From Dryocola clanedunensis (GTDB taxonomy: Bacteria > Pseudomonadota > Gammaproteobacteria > Enterobacterales > Enterobacteriaceae): 64,000 bases of DNA. The notes below the pieces were generated by a model, which saw only the letters and a program-made list of their open reading frames with translations, ran no database searches and had not been told where the DNA came from. Positions 34,913 to 42,992 of the stretch are shown in pieces. Both the position numbers and the translations under genes were made by a program. The DNA lies in the NCBI RefSeq assembly GCF_025215155.1, contig NZ_JALHAM010000121.1; one strand, 5' to 3'. Each line of letters starts with the position of its first letter. The first letter of the stretch is position 1.

Positions 34913-34989
34913 CGGTGGATGGCGCATGCGCTTATCCACCCTACAAATTCATCCTTCGTAGGTCGGGTAAGCGCAAGCGCCACCCGACA
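34913..34989. repeat. BIME: two REP-like units
   Basis: GGTGGATGGCGCATGCGC... (34913-34945) and GTAGGTCGGGTAAGCGCAAG... (34956-34989), inverted relative to each other, between the convergent yfcH and hisP. Confidence 0.82.
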
Positions 34990-35003
34990 TAGCCCTCTGA
35001 CAA

Positions 35004-35777
35004 TTACTTCAAAGATCCAGAAAGGAACTGCTGTAAACGAGCGCTCTTAGGATTGCCGAACAGCTCGTCCGGCGCGCCCTCTTCTTCAATGAGGCCCTGA
35101 TGCAGGAAGATGACGTGGCTTGAAACGTGACGGGCGAAGTCCATCTCGTGCGTGACCACCACCATCGTTTTCCCCTCTTCGGCAAGCTGCTGCATGATAC
35201 GCAGCACTTCACCCACCAGTTCCGGGTCCAGCGCGGACGTTGGCTCATCGAACAGTAAAACTTCCGGCTCCATAGCCAGCGCGCGGGCAATAGAGACGCG
35301 CTGCTGCTGGCCGCCGGACAGATGCACCGGGTATTTTGCCTGCTGCCGCTCGTCAATGCCCACCTTGGTGAGATATTTCAGGGCACGCTCTTTCGATTCC
35401 TGTTTACTTAAGCCCAGCACCTGAATCGGCGCTTCCATAACGTTTTCCAGCACCGTCATGTGGCTCCACAGGTTGAAGTGCTGAAACACCATCGTCAGGC
35501 GGGTACGCAGCAGGCGCAGCTGATTTTTATCCGCGACCTTAAGCTGCCCGTCTTTATCGCGCACCAGGTTGATGTTCTGATTGCTGACCACAATCGTGCC
35601 TTCGCTCGGTTTTTCGAGGAAGTTAATGCAGCGCAAAAACGTACTTTTCCCGGAACCGGACGACCCGATAATGCTGATCACATCCCCGGCGTTAGCCCGC
35701 AAAGAAACCCCTTTCAGCACTTCATGTTCGCCGTAGCGTTTGTGTAAATCAGTCACGTTTAATTTATTATCAGCCAT
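35004..35777 (-). CDS. hisP: Histidine/basic amino acid ABC transporter ATP-binding protein
   Basis: 257-residue ATPase of the histidine and lysine/arginine/ornithine importer. It works as a dimer on the HisQM membrane pair. Walker A GSSGSGKST (about residues 38-46), Q-loop FQHFNLW, signature LSGGQQQRVSIARAL (about 152), Walker B EVLLFDEPTSALD and switch His in VVVTHEMDFARH are all present. The residue after THEM is Asp where most relatives carry Gly. Last gene of the argT-hisJQMP unit, 10 bases after hisM. Confidence 0.98.
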   Translation of the reverse strand: MADNKLNVTDLHKRYGEHEVLKGVSLRANAGDVISIIGSSGSGKSTFLRCINFLEKPSEGTIVVSNQNINLVRDKDGQLKVADKNQLRLLRTRLTMVFQHFNLWSHMTVLENVMEAPIQVLGLSKQESKERALKYLTKVGIDERQQAKYPVHLSGGQQQRVSIARALAMEPEVLLFDEPTSALDPELVGEVLRIMQQLAEEGKTMVVVTHEMDFARHVSSHVIFLHQGLIEEEGAPDELFGNPKSARLQQFLSGSLK

Positions 35778-35787
35778 GGGAAATCAC

Positions 35788-36504
35788 TCAATGCGTAGAG
35801 CTGGGTTTAACATGCTGCATAAAACGCTGCTCGGCTTTGCGGAACAGGCTAATCAACACGTAAGAGATAATCAGATACAACACCGCCGCGATGCCAAAAG
35901 CCGTAAATGGCTGGTAGGTGGCGGAGTTAATATCGCGGGCAATTTTCAGCAGATCCGGCACGGTGGCGGTAAAGGCCAGCGCGGTAGAGTGCAGCATTAA
36001 AATCACCTCGTTGCTGTACGCCGGCAGCGCAATACGCAGGGCGGACGGCAGAATAATACAGCGATACATTTTTACCTGCGAGAAGCCGTAGGCCCGCGCG
36101 GCTTCGATTTCACCGTGCGGCACAGAGCGAATCGCCCCGGCGAAAATCTCCGTGGTATAGGCGCAGGTGTTCAACGTCAGCGCCAGCACGGTGCAGTTCA
36201 GCCCGCTGCGGAAGAACTCGTTCAGCAGCACGGTCCCCTTAACCACTTCCAGCGTATACATCCCGGAATAGAACACCAGCAGCTGCACATACAGCGGCGT
36301 GCCGCGGAAAATATAGGTAAACAGCCAGATGGGGAAAGCGATGAACTTATTGCTGGAGACGCGTCCGATGGCCAAAAACAGCGCCAGAATCCCGCCCATG
36401 ATAACCGAAGAAATCAGCAGCCACAGGGTGATCGCCACGCCGGTAAAGCGGTAGCCGTCGGTCCACAGCAGGGATTTCCAGTATTCCTGTAGGATATCAA
36501 TCAT
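35788..36504 (-). CDS. hisM: Histidine/LAO ABC transporter permease HisM
   Basis: 238-residue inner-membrane permease of the polar amino acid transporter family, about five helices. The EAA loop reads EIEAARAYGFSQVKMYRCII (about residues 155-174), the contact point for HisP. The start overlaps the hisQ stop by 4 bases. It pairs with HisQ to form the translocation path for both HisJ and ArgT substrates. Confidence 0.98.
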   Translation of the reverse strand: MIDILQEYWKSLLWTDGYRFTGVAITLWLLISSVIMGGILALFLAIGRVSSNKFIAFPIWLFTYIFRGTPLYVQLLVFYSGMYTLEVVKGTVLLNEFFRSGLNCTVLALTLNTCAYTTEIFAGAIRSVPHGEIEAARAYGFSQVKMYRCIILPSALRIALPAYSNEVILMLHSTALAFTATVPDLLKIARDINSATYQPFTAFGIAAVLYLIISYVLISLFRKAEQRFMQHVKPSSTH

Positions 36505-37187
36505 AGCTCAGCCCTCTTCACGCCAACCGAATAGCGACGCTCAAGCCAGAGCAGCACACCGTTGGAGAGGGTAGTAAAGACCAGATAGATAATCCCGGCG
36601 ACAATGGCGAAATAGAACGGCTGCCAGGTGCTTTTACCGGCAAGCTGCGTTGCTTTCACCACATCTTCCAGACCTAGCAGGGAAACCAGCGCGGTTGCTT
36701 TCAGGATAACCTGCCAGTTATTGCCGATACCGGGCAGCGCATAGCGCATCATGGCCGGGAACAAAATGCGGCGAAAGGTTTGCGAACCGGTAAAGCCAAA
36801 GGCGGTCGCGGCTTCGATATGCCCTCCTGGCACAGCGAGGAAGGCACCGCGGAAGGTTTCGGTAAAATAGGCCCCGTAGATAAAGCCGAGGGTGATAATA
36901 CCGGCCACCATCGGGTCGATATCAAACTGCCCCACGCCCAGCGCATCCGTTATGCTGTTTAACAGCATTTGCAGACCGTAAAAAATCAGCAGCATCAGAA
37001 CCAGATCCGGTACGCCACGAATCAGCGTGGTATACCCTTCAAACAGCAGCGCTAACGGTCGGCTTTTGGAGAGCTTAGCGCCTGCTCCGGCCAGCCCAAT
37101 CACGACAGAAAGGACAACCGAGCTTAACGCCAGCTCCAGGGTAACCAACGCCCCTTTGAAAATCACTTCAGAAAAGCCATACAGCAT
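36501..37187 (-). CDS. hisQ: Histidine/LAO ABC transporter permease HisQ
   Basis: 228-residue inner-membrane permease, partner of HisM. The EAA loop is HIEAATAFGFTGSQTFRRIL (about residues 145-164). About five membrane helices, with TTLIRGVPDLVLMLLIFYG near residue 55 typical of the His/Glu/Gln family. It starts 74 bases after hisJ, a gap that often holds a hairpin lowering permease expression relative to the binding protein. Here CGGGCCAGCCCTTACGGG... could form it. Confidence 0.98.
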   Translation of the reverse strand: MLYGFSEVIFKGALVTLELALSSVVLSVVIGLAGAGAKLSKSRPLALLFEGYTTLIRGVPDLVLMLLIFYGLQMLLNSITDALGVGQFDIDPMVAGIITLGFIYGAYFTETFRGAFLAVPGGHIEAATAFGFTGSQTFRRILFPAMMRYALPGIGNNWQVILKATALVSLLGLEDVVKATQLAGKSTWQPFYFAIVAGIIYLVFTTLSNGVLLWLERRYSVGVKRAEL

Positions 37188-37261
37188 GGTGCGTATCCTG
37201 TCGTCAGTGTCTGCACAAACCGGGCCAGCCCTTACGGGACAGGCCCAACCACCGGTGACTG

Positions 37262-38044
37262 TTAACCACCATAAACATCAAAATCGAAGTACTTCTTCGC
37301 CAGCTTGTCGTAGGAACCATCTTTACGCATTTCAGCAAACGCTTTGTTCAGCGCCTGGCGCAGCTCGGTATCTTCTTTACGCAGGCCCATGCCGGTCCCG
37401 ACGCCAAACAGCTTGTTATCTTTAATGGACGGGCCACCAAACTGATAATCTTTGCCGACTGGTTGTTTCAGGAAGCCTTCGCTGGCCGCCACTTCGTCCT
37501 GGAAGGCCGCATCGATACGTCCCGCCGTCAGGTCAGCGTAAATAGAGTCCTGGCCCTGGTAGGAAACAATCTCGATGCCTTTTGGCGCCCAGTGCTCGTT
37601 ACCGTAGGTTTCCTGAGTGGTGCCCTGCAGGACGCCCACGCGTTTCCCCTTCAGGGAAGCGAGCGTTGGCTGAATCGGTGAACCTTTAGCCACGACGAGG
37701 CGGGAGTTTGCCGCATACAACTTGTCGGTAAAGGCGATTTCCTGCTGGCGTTTTTCTGTAATGGAAAGCGACGACATAATCACGTCGATTTTTTTCGCTT
37801 TCAAAGAAGGGATCAGTGCATCTAATGGGTTCTCAACGAACGTACATTTGGCTTCGATGCGTTTGCAGAGTTCTTTGGCCAGATCGATATCAAAGCCCAC
37901 TAATTCACCCTGAGCGTTCTTGGATTCGAACGGGGCATAGGTCGGATCGGTACCGATACGCACATTTTTCGGAATGGCGGCGAATGCTGTGGAAACACTG
38001 GAGAATGCCAGCACCAGTGAAAGGGACAACACCAACTTTTTCAT
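37262..38044 (-). CDS. hisJ: Histidine-binding periplasmic protein
   Basis: 260-residue periplasmic solute-binding protein with a signal peptide (MKKLVLSLSLVLAFSSVSTAFA, cleaved near AFA-A). The mature domain has RIGTDPTYAPFESKNAQG and SSLSITEKRQQEIAF with ligand-binding Asp, Ser and Arg residues. It delivers L-histidine to HisQMP. Start ATG 38044 with GAGGATAATT upstream. It is a tandem paralogue of argT directly upstream. The two share long identical blocks. Confidence 0.98.
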   Translation of the reverse strand: MKKLVLSLSLVLAFSSVSTAFAAIPKNVRIGTDPTYAPFESKNAQGELVGFDIDLAKELCKRIEAKCTFVENPLDALIPSLKAKKIDVIMSSLSITEKRQQEIAFTDKLYAANSRLVVAKGSPIQPTLASLKGKRVGVLQGTTQETYGNEHWAPKGIEIVSYQGQDSIYADLTAGRIDAAFQDEVAASEGFLKQPVGKDYQFGGPSIKDNKLFGVGTGMGLRKEDTELRQALNKAFAEMRKDGSYDKLAKKYFDFDVYGG

Positions 38045-38207
38045 AATTATCCTCATAGACTGTCTTTTAGCGCTAATGCCGGTTCATGGCTAATGAAGAA
38101 GGATAAAAGTGCACCAAAAAAGGGCAGCCAGCCTGGCCGCCATCTGCATTTTTATCCAGCCCGGTTAAGAATATATTCAAAACCGGGCCACAGACTACGG
38201 GAAAACC

Positions 38208-38984
38208 TTAATCACCGTAAACATTAAAATCGAAGTACTTTTTGGCAAACTTGTCATAAGTGCCGTCTTTACGCATCTCTGCCAGGGCTTTGTCGAACGC
38301 CGCTTTCAGCTCAGTATCGCTTTTACGCATGCCGATCCCGGTACCATCACCAAAGTACTGTTTGTTCTTCACGGACGGACCAGCGAAGGCAAATGCTTTT
38401 CCGGCAGGCTGTTTGAGGAAGCCTTCGCTTGCGGCGACTTCATCCTGGAACGCTGCATCCAGACGGCCCGCAGCCAGGTCAGAGTAAATCAGATCCTGGT
38501 TAGCATAGGCGACAACATCGATGCCTTTCGGACGCCATTCAGCATTAGCAAACGCTTCCTGTGTGGAGCCTTGCAGAACGCCTACGTGCTTGCCTTTCAG
38601 TGAGTCCAGAGTTGGTTTAATGGGGGAACCAGTGCTCGCGATCAGGCGGGAGTCGGCCGCATAGAGTTTGTCGGAGAAAGCGATCTCCTGCTGGCGTTTC
38701 TCAGTGATAGACAGGGAGGAGATAATGGCGTCGATTTTTTTAGCTTTCAAAGAAGGGATCAGCGAATCGAAGTCGCTGCCCACCCAGGTACATTTGGTGT
38801 TAATGCGTTTGCACAGTTCGTTACCGAGGTCGATATCAAAACCGACAAACTGCCCTTTCGCATCTTTAGAAGAGAAGGGTGCATAGGTGGCGTCCGTACC
38901 AATACGAACGTTCTGCGGAATTGCTGCGTAAACGGTGCTGGTCAGACCGAGCAGCAAAGACAGAGCGAGAACCTGCTTCTTCAT
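38208..38984 (-). CDS. argT: Lysine/arginine/ornithine-binding periplasmic protein
   Basis: 258-residue periplasmic binding protein with signal peptide (MKKQVLALSLLLGLTSTVYA, cleavage near VYA-A). Mature part RIGTDATYAPFSSKDAKG with the Asp that grips the substrate side chain amine. Supplies lysine, arginine and ornithine to HisQMP. A sigma-54 promoter and an NtrC site upstream make it a nitrogen-limitation gene, as known in enterics. The 163-base gap to hisJ contains the hisJ promoter. Confidence 0.98.
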   Translation of the reverse strand: MKKQVLALSLLLGLTSTVYAAIPQNVRIGTDATYAPFSSKDAKGQFVGFDIDLGNELCKRINTKCTWVGSDFDSLIPSLKAKKIDAIISSLSITEKRQQEIAFSDKLYAADSRLIASTGSPIKPTLDSLKGKHVGVLQGSTQEAFANAEWRPKGIDVVAYANQDLIYSDLAAGRLDAAFQDEVAASEGFLKQPAGKAFAFAGPSVKNKQYFGDGTGIGMRKSDTELKAAFDKALAEMRKDGTYDKFAKKYFDFNVYGD

Positions 38985-39046
38985 ACATAACCCTCAAGTT
39001 GACTCTTATTATGGTGTCGTGTTGTGTGGTGTAGCAGACGAGGAGT

Positions 39047-39062
39047 TGCACTTCTTGTGCCA
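39047..39062 (-). promoter_or_regulatory. Sigma-54 promoter of argT
   Basis: Minus strand TGGCACAAGAAGTGCA fits TGGCAC-N5-TTGC with the GG and GC at the invariant spacing. Only the first T of the -12 box differs. Transcription would start near 39036, about 50 bases before the argT ATG. Confidence 0.8.
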
Positions 39063-39247
39063 CTTCTTTGTGCGTGAAAGAAAGTGCGCAATTTTATGTT
39101 AATAAAACGTTGCAACTCTGTCGTCTGGTTGAAAGATAGCAGCTATGGCGATGGGACAAAACGTTTACGGAGTAAACGGCGGACTAAATTGCAGAAAAGC
39201 GATCGGGGTTACAAAATCGCCCCACATTGATGCAGACGATTTTGTGA

Positions 39248-39264
39248 TGCACCGCGCTGGTGCA
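39248..39264. promoter_or_regulatory. NtrC enhancer site
   Basis: TGCACC-GCGCT-GGTGCA, a perfect match to the NtrC palindrome arms. It lies about 220 bases upstream of the predicted argT start of transcription, a normal enhancer distance, and immediately after the ubiX stop. Confidence 0.82.
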
Positions 39265-39269
39265 GATAA

Positions 39270-39839
39270 TTAGGCTCCCTGCCAGCGCTGGAAGAGATCC
39301 TCGGGCAGTTCGATGTCAAACTGATCGATAACGCGGTTGACCGTCTGATTGATAATGTCATCCAGCGTCTGCGGGCGGTGGTAGAACGCGGGCACCGGCG
39401 GCATGATCATCGCGCCCAGTTCAGCGGCCTGGGTCATTAAGCGAAGATGCCCAAGGTGCAGAGGGGTTTCTCGGACGCACAGCACCAGCGGACGGCGCTC
39501 TTTGAGCACCACGTCGGCGGCGCGCGTCAGCAGACCGTCTGTATAGCTGTGAACGATGCCTGAGAGCGTTTTGATCGAGCAAGGCAGGACAACCATGCCT
39601 TGAGTCTTAAAAGAGCCTGAGGAGATGTTTGCAGCGATATCACGCGCATCATGAACGACATCGGCCAGCGCCTGAACGTCGCGCAGGGATAAATCCGTTT
39701 CTAAAGTGAGGGTCTGACGGGCAGCGTTGCTCATGATGAGATGGGTTTCCACCTCAGGTATCTGTTGCAGCACCTGAAGCAGTCGCACTCCGTAGATTGC
39801 GCCGCTGGCACCTGAAATTCCAACAATTAACCGTTTCAT
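39270..39839 (-). CDS. ubiX: Flavin prenyltransferase UbiX
   Basis: 189-residue flavin prenyltransferase that makes prenylated FMN for the decarboxylase UbiD in ubiquinone synthesis. MKRLIVGISGASGAIYGVRL at the N-terminus is the FMN-binding start, and SSGSFKTQGMVVLPCS (about residues 87-102) is the family's flavin/substrate segment. Start ATG 39839 matches E. coli. Upstream in-frame codons run into a REP element and are not used. It is downstream of purF in the cvpA-purF-ubiX unit. Confidence 0.97.
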   Translation of the reverse strand: MKRLIVGISGASGAIYGVRLLQVLQQIPEVETHLIMSNAARQTLTLETDLSLRDVQALADVVHDARDIAANISSGSFKTQGMVVLPCSIKTLSGIVHSYTDGLLTRAADVVLKERRPLVLCVRETPLHLGHLRLMTQAAELGAMIMPPVPAFYHRPQTLDDIINQTVNRVIDQFDIELPEDLFQRWQGA

Positions 39840-39920
39840 GCGTTTACCCATCAAGTTCATTTGGGCTGACTTTGCCGCAAGATGGGGCGGGATGCAAGGA
39901 GGCGTGAAAGGCATGGCGTC

Positions 39921-39990
39921 TGTAGGGGGATAAGCCTCGCGCCATCCGCCGCAAAATCTGGTGGATGACGCTGTGCTTATCCCCCCTACG
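39921..39990. repeat. BIME between ubiX and purF
   Basis: Two inverted units (TGTAGGGGGATAAGCCTCGC... and GGTGGATGACGCTGTGCTTA...) within the purF-ubiX gap, that is, inside an operon. Transcribed stem-loops here could reduce ubiX expression or protect purF mRNA. That is inference. Confidence 0.8.
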
Positions 39991-40007
39991 AAGGGCAATA
40001 TCAGGCG

Positions 40008-41525
40008 TTAGCCTTCGTTGTGCATCTCTAAGTTTTCCACTTCGTTTTGACGCAGCAGCGCTTTCGAGTCGTCATTACGTAAGGATTCGAGATACTCAAG
40101 GTATTGCTGGTCAACGTCTTTGGTCACGTAAATGCCGTTGAAGACCGAGCATTCAAACTGGGTGATGTCCGGGTTTTCCACGCGCACCGCTTCAATCAGA
40201 TCGTTCAGATCCTGGAAGATAAGCCCGTCCGCACCGATTATCTGGCGGATTTCATCGACTTCACGACCATGGGCAATCAGCTCGTTGGCGCTTGGCATAT
40301 CGATACCGTAAACGTTCGGAAAACGAATTTCCGGTGCCGCAGAGGCCAGATAGACCTTCTTCGCACCCGCTTCGCGAGCCATCTCGATAATTTGCTCGGA
40401 GGTCGTCCCACGCACGATAGAATCATCCACCAGCAGCACGTTCTTATCGCGGAACTCAGCGCGGTTAGCGTTCAGTTTACGACGCACCGACTTACGGCGC
40501 AGGTGCTGACCTGGCATGATAAACGTGCGGCCAACGTAGCGGTTTTTCACGAAGCCCTGGCGATACGGCTTGTCGAGAATACGGGCGATTTCCAGCGCGA
40601 TATCGCAGGAGGTTTCCGGGATCGGAATCACCACGTCGATATCAAGGTCTTCCCATTCGCGGGCAATTTTTTCACCGAGTTTTTTACCCATCTCAACGCG
40701 AGCGCTGTAGACGGAGATTTTATCGATGAAAGAGTCCGGACGCGCAAAATAAACGTACTCGAACAGGCACGGGTTGCTGGTGGGATTATCCGCACACTGG
40801 CGCGTAAACAGCTGGCCCTTTTCGGTGATATACACCGCTTCGCCCGGGGCAATATCACGCAGGAACTCGAAGCCGAGGGTATCAAGCGCCACGCTCTCGG
40901 AAGCAACCATATATTCGGTGCGCCCGTCGCCCAGTTCGCGTTTGCCCATCACCAGCGGACGGATGCCGTTTGGATCGCGAAACGCGACCATGCCGTGGCC
41001 GATAATCATTGCCACACAGGCGTAGGCGCCGCGGATCTGACGGTTCGTCGCCGCAACGGCAGCAAAAATGTTATCGGCTTCCAGCGGATAGTTACGGAAG
41101 TTATCCAGCTCGCTGGCAAAGATATTGAGCAGAATTTCAGAATCTGAGGTGGTGTTAATGTGACGGCGTTTCTCTTCGAACAGCTTTTTGCGCAGTTCGT
41201 GGGCGTTGGTCAGGTTACCGTTGTGCGCCAGAGTAATACCGTACGGGGAGTTAACATAGAACGGCTGTGCTTCGGAGGCGCTGGAGCTGCCAGCGGTCGG
41301 ATAGCGGACATGGCCAATACCCATGTTGCCCTGCATACGTTGCATGTGGCGGGCTTCAAATACATCACTCACCAGGCCGTTCGCTTTACGCAGACGGAAG
41401 CAGTTTAAAGCATCAATGGTGACGATGCCTGCGGCATCCTGGCCACGGTGCTGAAGCACCGTTAACGCGTCATAAATCGACTGGTTGACCGGCATAAAAC
41501 CGGCGATACCGACAATACCGCACAT
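40008..41525 (-). CDS. purF: Amidophosphoribosyltransferase
   Basis: 505-residue enzyme of the first step of purine synthesis (PRPP + glutamine to phosphoribosylamine). The Ntn-hydrolase glutaminase domain begins with the catalytic Cys 2 after Met removal (MCGIVGIAG), with RGQDAAGI nearby. The C-terminal phosphoribosyltransferase domain has the PRPP motif NVLLVDDSIVRGTTS (about residues 361-375). Member of the PurR regulon, 34 bases after cvpA. Confidence 0.99.
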   Translation of the reverse strand: MCGIVGIAGFMPVNQSIYDALTVLQHRGQDAAGIVTIDALNCFRLRKANGLVSDVFEARHMQRMQGNMGIGHVRYPTAGSSSASEAQPFYVNSPYGITLAHNGNLTNAHELRKKLFEEKRRHINTTSDSEILLNIFASELDNFRNYPLEADNIFAAVAATNRQIRGAYACVAMIIGHGMVAFRDPNGIRPLVMGKRELGDGRTEYMVASESVALDTLGFEFLRDIAPGEAVYITEKGQLFTRQCADNPTSNPCLFEYVYFARPDSFIDKISVYSARVEMGKKLGEKIAREWEDLDIDVVIPIPETSCDIALEIARILDKPYRQGFVKNRYVGRTFIMPGQHLRRKSVRRKLNANRAEFRDKNVLLVDDSIVRGTTSEQIIEMAREAGAKKVYLASAAPEIRFPNVYGIDMPSANELIAHGREVDEIRQIIGADGLIFQDLNDLIEAVRVENPDITQFECSVFNGIYVTKDVDQQYLEYLESLRNDDSKALLRQNEVENLEMHNEG

Positions 41526-41559
41526 GTTGTCTTTTCCTCATTAAGCCACACCCCCCACC

Positions 41560-42048
41560 TTATGGCCGGGGCAAGAAACTTGACGAGCTTTGCAGATAGT
41601 CAAAGAACCATCTGATGATGAAACTGAATTGTGGGATAAGCTGCGACTTTTGCCAGTCTTCGCTCTTTGAAAAGCCGGTGAAGGTATCAAGAAAGAACAG
41701 AATGGCGGCGACAATCAGGGCACCACGCAGAGCGCCAAAACAGATCCCCAACACCCTGTCTGTACCCGACAGGCCGGTTTTCTCTACCAGCGCGCCAATC
41801 ACATAATTGACAATCGCGCCGACGATCAGCGTCGCGATAAACAGTATCGCGATAGCAATCCCATTACGTACCAGTTCGTCTTCAAAGCCAGTGAACCAGA
41901 CCGAAAGGTAAGTGTAGTAGTGACTGGCAACAAAGAAGGCTACCCCCCATGTCACCAGCGATAACGCTTCGCGAACAAAGCCACGAATCACACTAATCAG
42001 AGCCGAAAAGCCGATAACAGCAATAATGGCGTAATCAATCCATACCAT
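41560..42048 (-). CDS. cvpA: Colicin V production membrane protein CvpA
   Basis: 162-residue inner-membrane protein with four hydrophobic segments (starting near residues 5, 28, 62 and 100). In E. coli it is needed for colicin V production and affects envelope and bile tolerance. The biochemical role is unknown. Start ATG 42048 (MVWIDYAIIAVIGF) gives the E. coli length, and an earlier in-frame start is not needed. First gene of the cvpA-purF-ubiX unit. Confidence 0.97.
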   Translation of the reverse strand: MVWIDYAIIAVIGFSALISVIRGFVREALSLVTWGVAFFVASHYYTYLSVWFTGFEDELVRNGIAIAILFIATLIVGAIVNYVIGALVEKTGLSGTDRVLGICFGALRGALIVAAILFFLDTFTGFSKSEDWQKSQLIPQFSFIIRWFFDYLQSSSSFLPRP

Positions 42049-42106
42049 GCGCAAATCTCGCGTCAAATGGCCCTGTCGTCCAGTTCGGGGCGCATTCTAA
42101 CAGAAA

Positions 42107-42122
42107 AAGAAAACGTTTGCGT
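42107..42122. promoter_or_regulatory. PurR operator upstream of cvpA-purF
   Basis: AAGAAAACGTTTGCGT matches the PurR palindrome ACGCAAACGTTTGCGT at 14 of 16 positions, about 60 bases upstream of cvpA. The E. coli cvpA-purF operon is repressed by PurR at the same place. Confidence 0.85.
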
Positions 42123-42151
42123 AGGGATTTCCTTCCCCCGCGTAAATAAAT

Positions 42152-42181
42152 AATGGCGTTGAAAAAGTCATCAACGCCATT
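42152..42181 (-). terminator. Hairpin after dedD
   Basis: AATGGCGTTGA / TCAACGCCATT, an 11-base perfect stem. On the minus strand it is followed by TTATTTATTTA rather than a clean T-run. It likely ends the accD-folC-dedD transcript before the PurR-controlled promoter. Confidence 0.6.
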
Positions 42182-42218
42182 GGAGTTTTGCCTCGCAGCC
42201 GCCCGTTTGAGCCCGTAT

Positions 42219-42252
42219 CGTAGGGTGGATAAGCGCCAGCGCCATCCACCAC
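42219..42252. repeat. REP-like palindrome
   Basis: CGTAGGGTGGATAAGCGCCA... single unit in the dedD-cvpA gap. Confidence 0.8.
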
Positions 42253-42272
42253 CAGGCTCGTTCACGGCGTGC

Positions 42273-42992
42273 TTAACGAACCGAGTAGTTCATCACCACG
42301 CCTTTCAGCCCGGAGATCGAATTCAGCTCGCCAAGCGAGGACTTCAGCTTGTCTTTCGACGCATCCGGCCCGACCAGAATACGGGTGATTTTACCCGCCA
42401 CAGGCGTTGACGGAGAGGTGTAAACCCGGAATCCGGCGCTACGCAGTTTACCAACAATTTCATTCACTTTGTCGGCATTTTTGAGCGCACCAAGCTGCAC
42501 GACATAGGCTTTGCCGGTCGGTGCCGCTGGCTGGTCGTCCTGTTTAGCTGGTTTGTCTGTTTTCGGCGGTTGCTCACTGCCCATCGACAGCCGCTCTTCG
42601 GTTTGATCGACCGCCGGCTTGCTTTGTGGCTTAGGCTTTGGCTTTTCAGCTACGGGTTTTGGCTGCGGCGGTTTCTCACGGGTGACGGGCACTTCGTCAA
42701 TATCCGCACCAGCTTCACCCGGTAGCGTCGCCGTCTCAAGCCCTGGGGCAAAGGCGTTACCCGCCCTGACCTCTTCTGCGGCCCCTTCCGGCGGCTGCGA
42801 AGGCAGTGCCTGGGTCGCTGCAGGCAGCATGTCCGGCTCGTCCGTGTCCCCTGGTTTTGGCACCAGAGGGATGGCAGCAAACTCATCCTGATAATGTTTT
42901 TTCTGCCCGTCGAGCAGGCCCGGAAGAATAATCACTCCCATTGCGACCAGAATAATGGTCCCGACTAATCGGTTTTGAAACTTACTCGCCAC
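42273..42992 (-). CDS. dedD: Cell division protein DedD (SPOR domain)
   Basis: 239-residue inner-membrane septal-ring protein. One N-terminal membrane helix (about residues 8-27), a long Pro/Lys/Glu-rich periplasmic linker (about 80-155, runs such as KPKPKPQSKPA), and a C-terminal SPOR domain (about 160-239) beginning GKAYVVQLGALKNADKVNE that binds denuded glycan at the septum. Translation starts at GTG 42992 and overlaps the folC end by 11 bases. The linker differs from E. coli, as expected. Confidence 0.96.
   Translation of the reverse strand: MASKFQNRLVGTIILVAMGVIILPGLLDGQKKHYQDEFAAIPLVPKPGDTDEPDMLPAATQALPSQPPEGAAEEVRAGNAFAPGLETATLPGEAGADIDEVPVTREKPPQPKPVAEKPKPKPQSKPAVDQTEERLSMGSEQPPKTDKPAKQDDQPAAPTGKAYVVQLGALKNADKVNEIVGKLRSAGFRVYTSPSTPVAGKITRILVGPDASKDKLKSSLGELNSISGLKGVVMNYSVR

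Noticed and set aside
39840..39998. 53-residue N-terminal extension of ubiX
   Set aside because: It encodes a REP element in part, while the internal ATG gives the exact family start.
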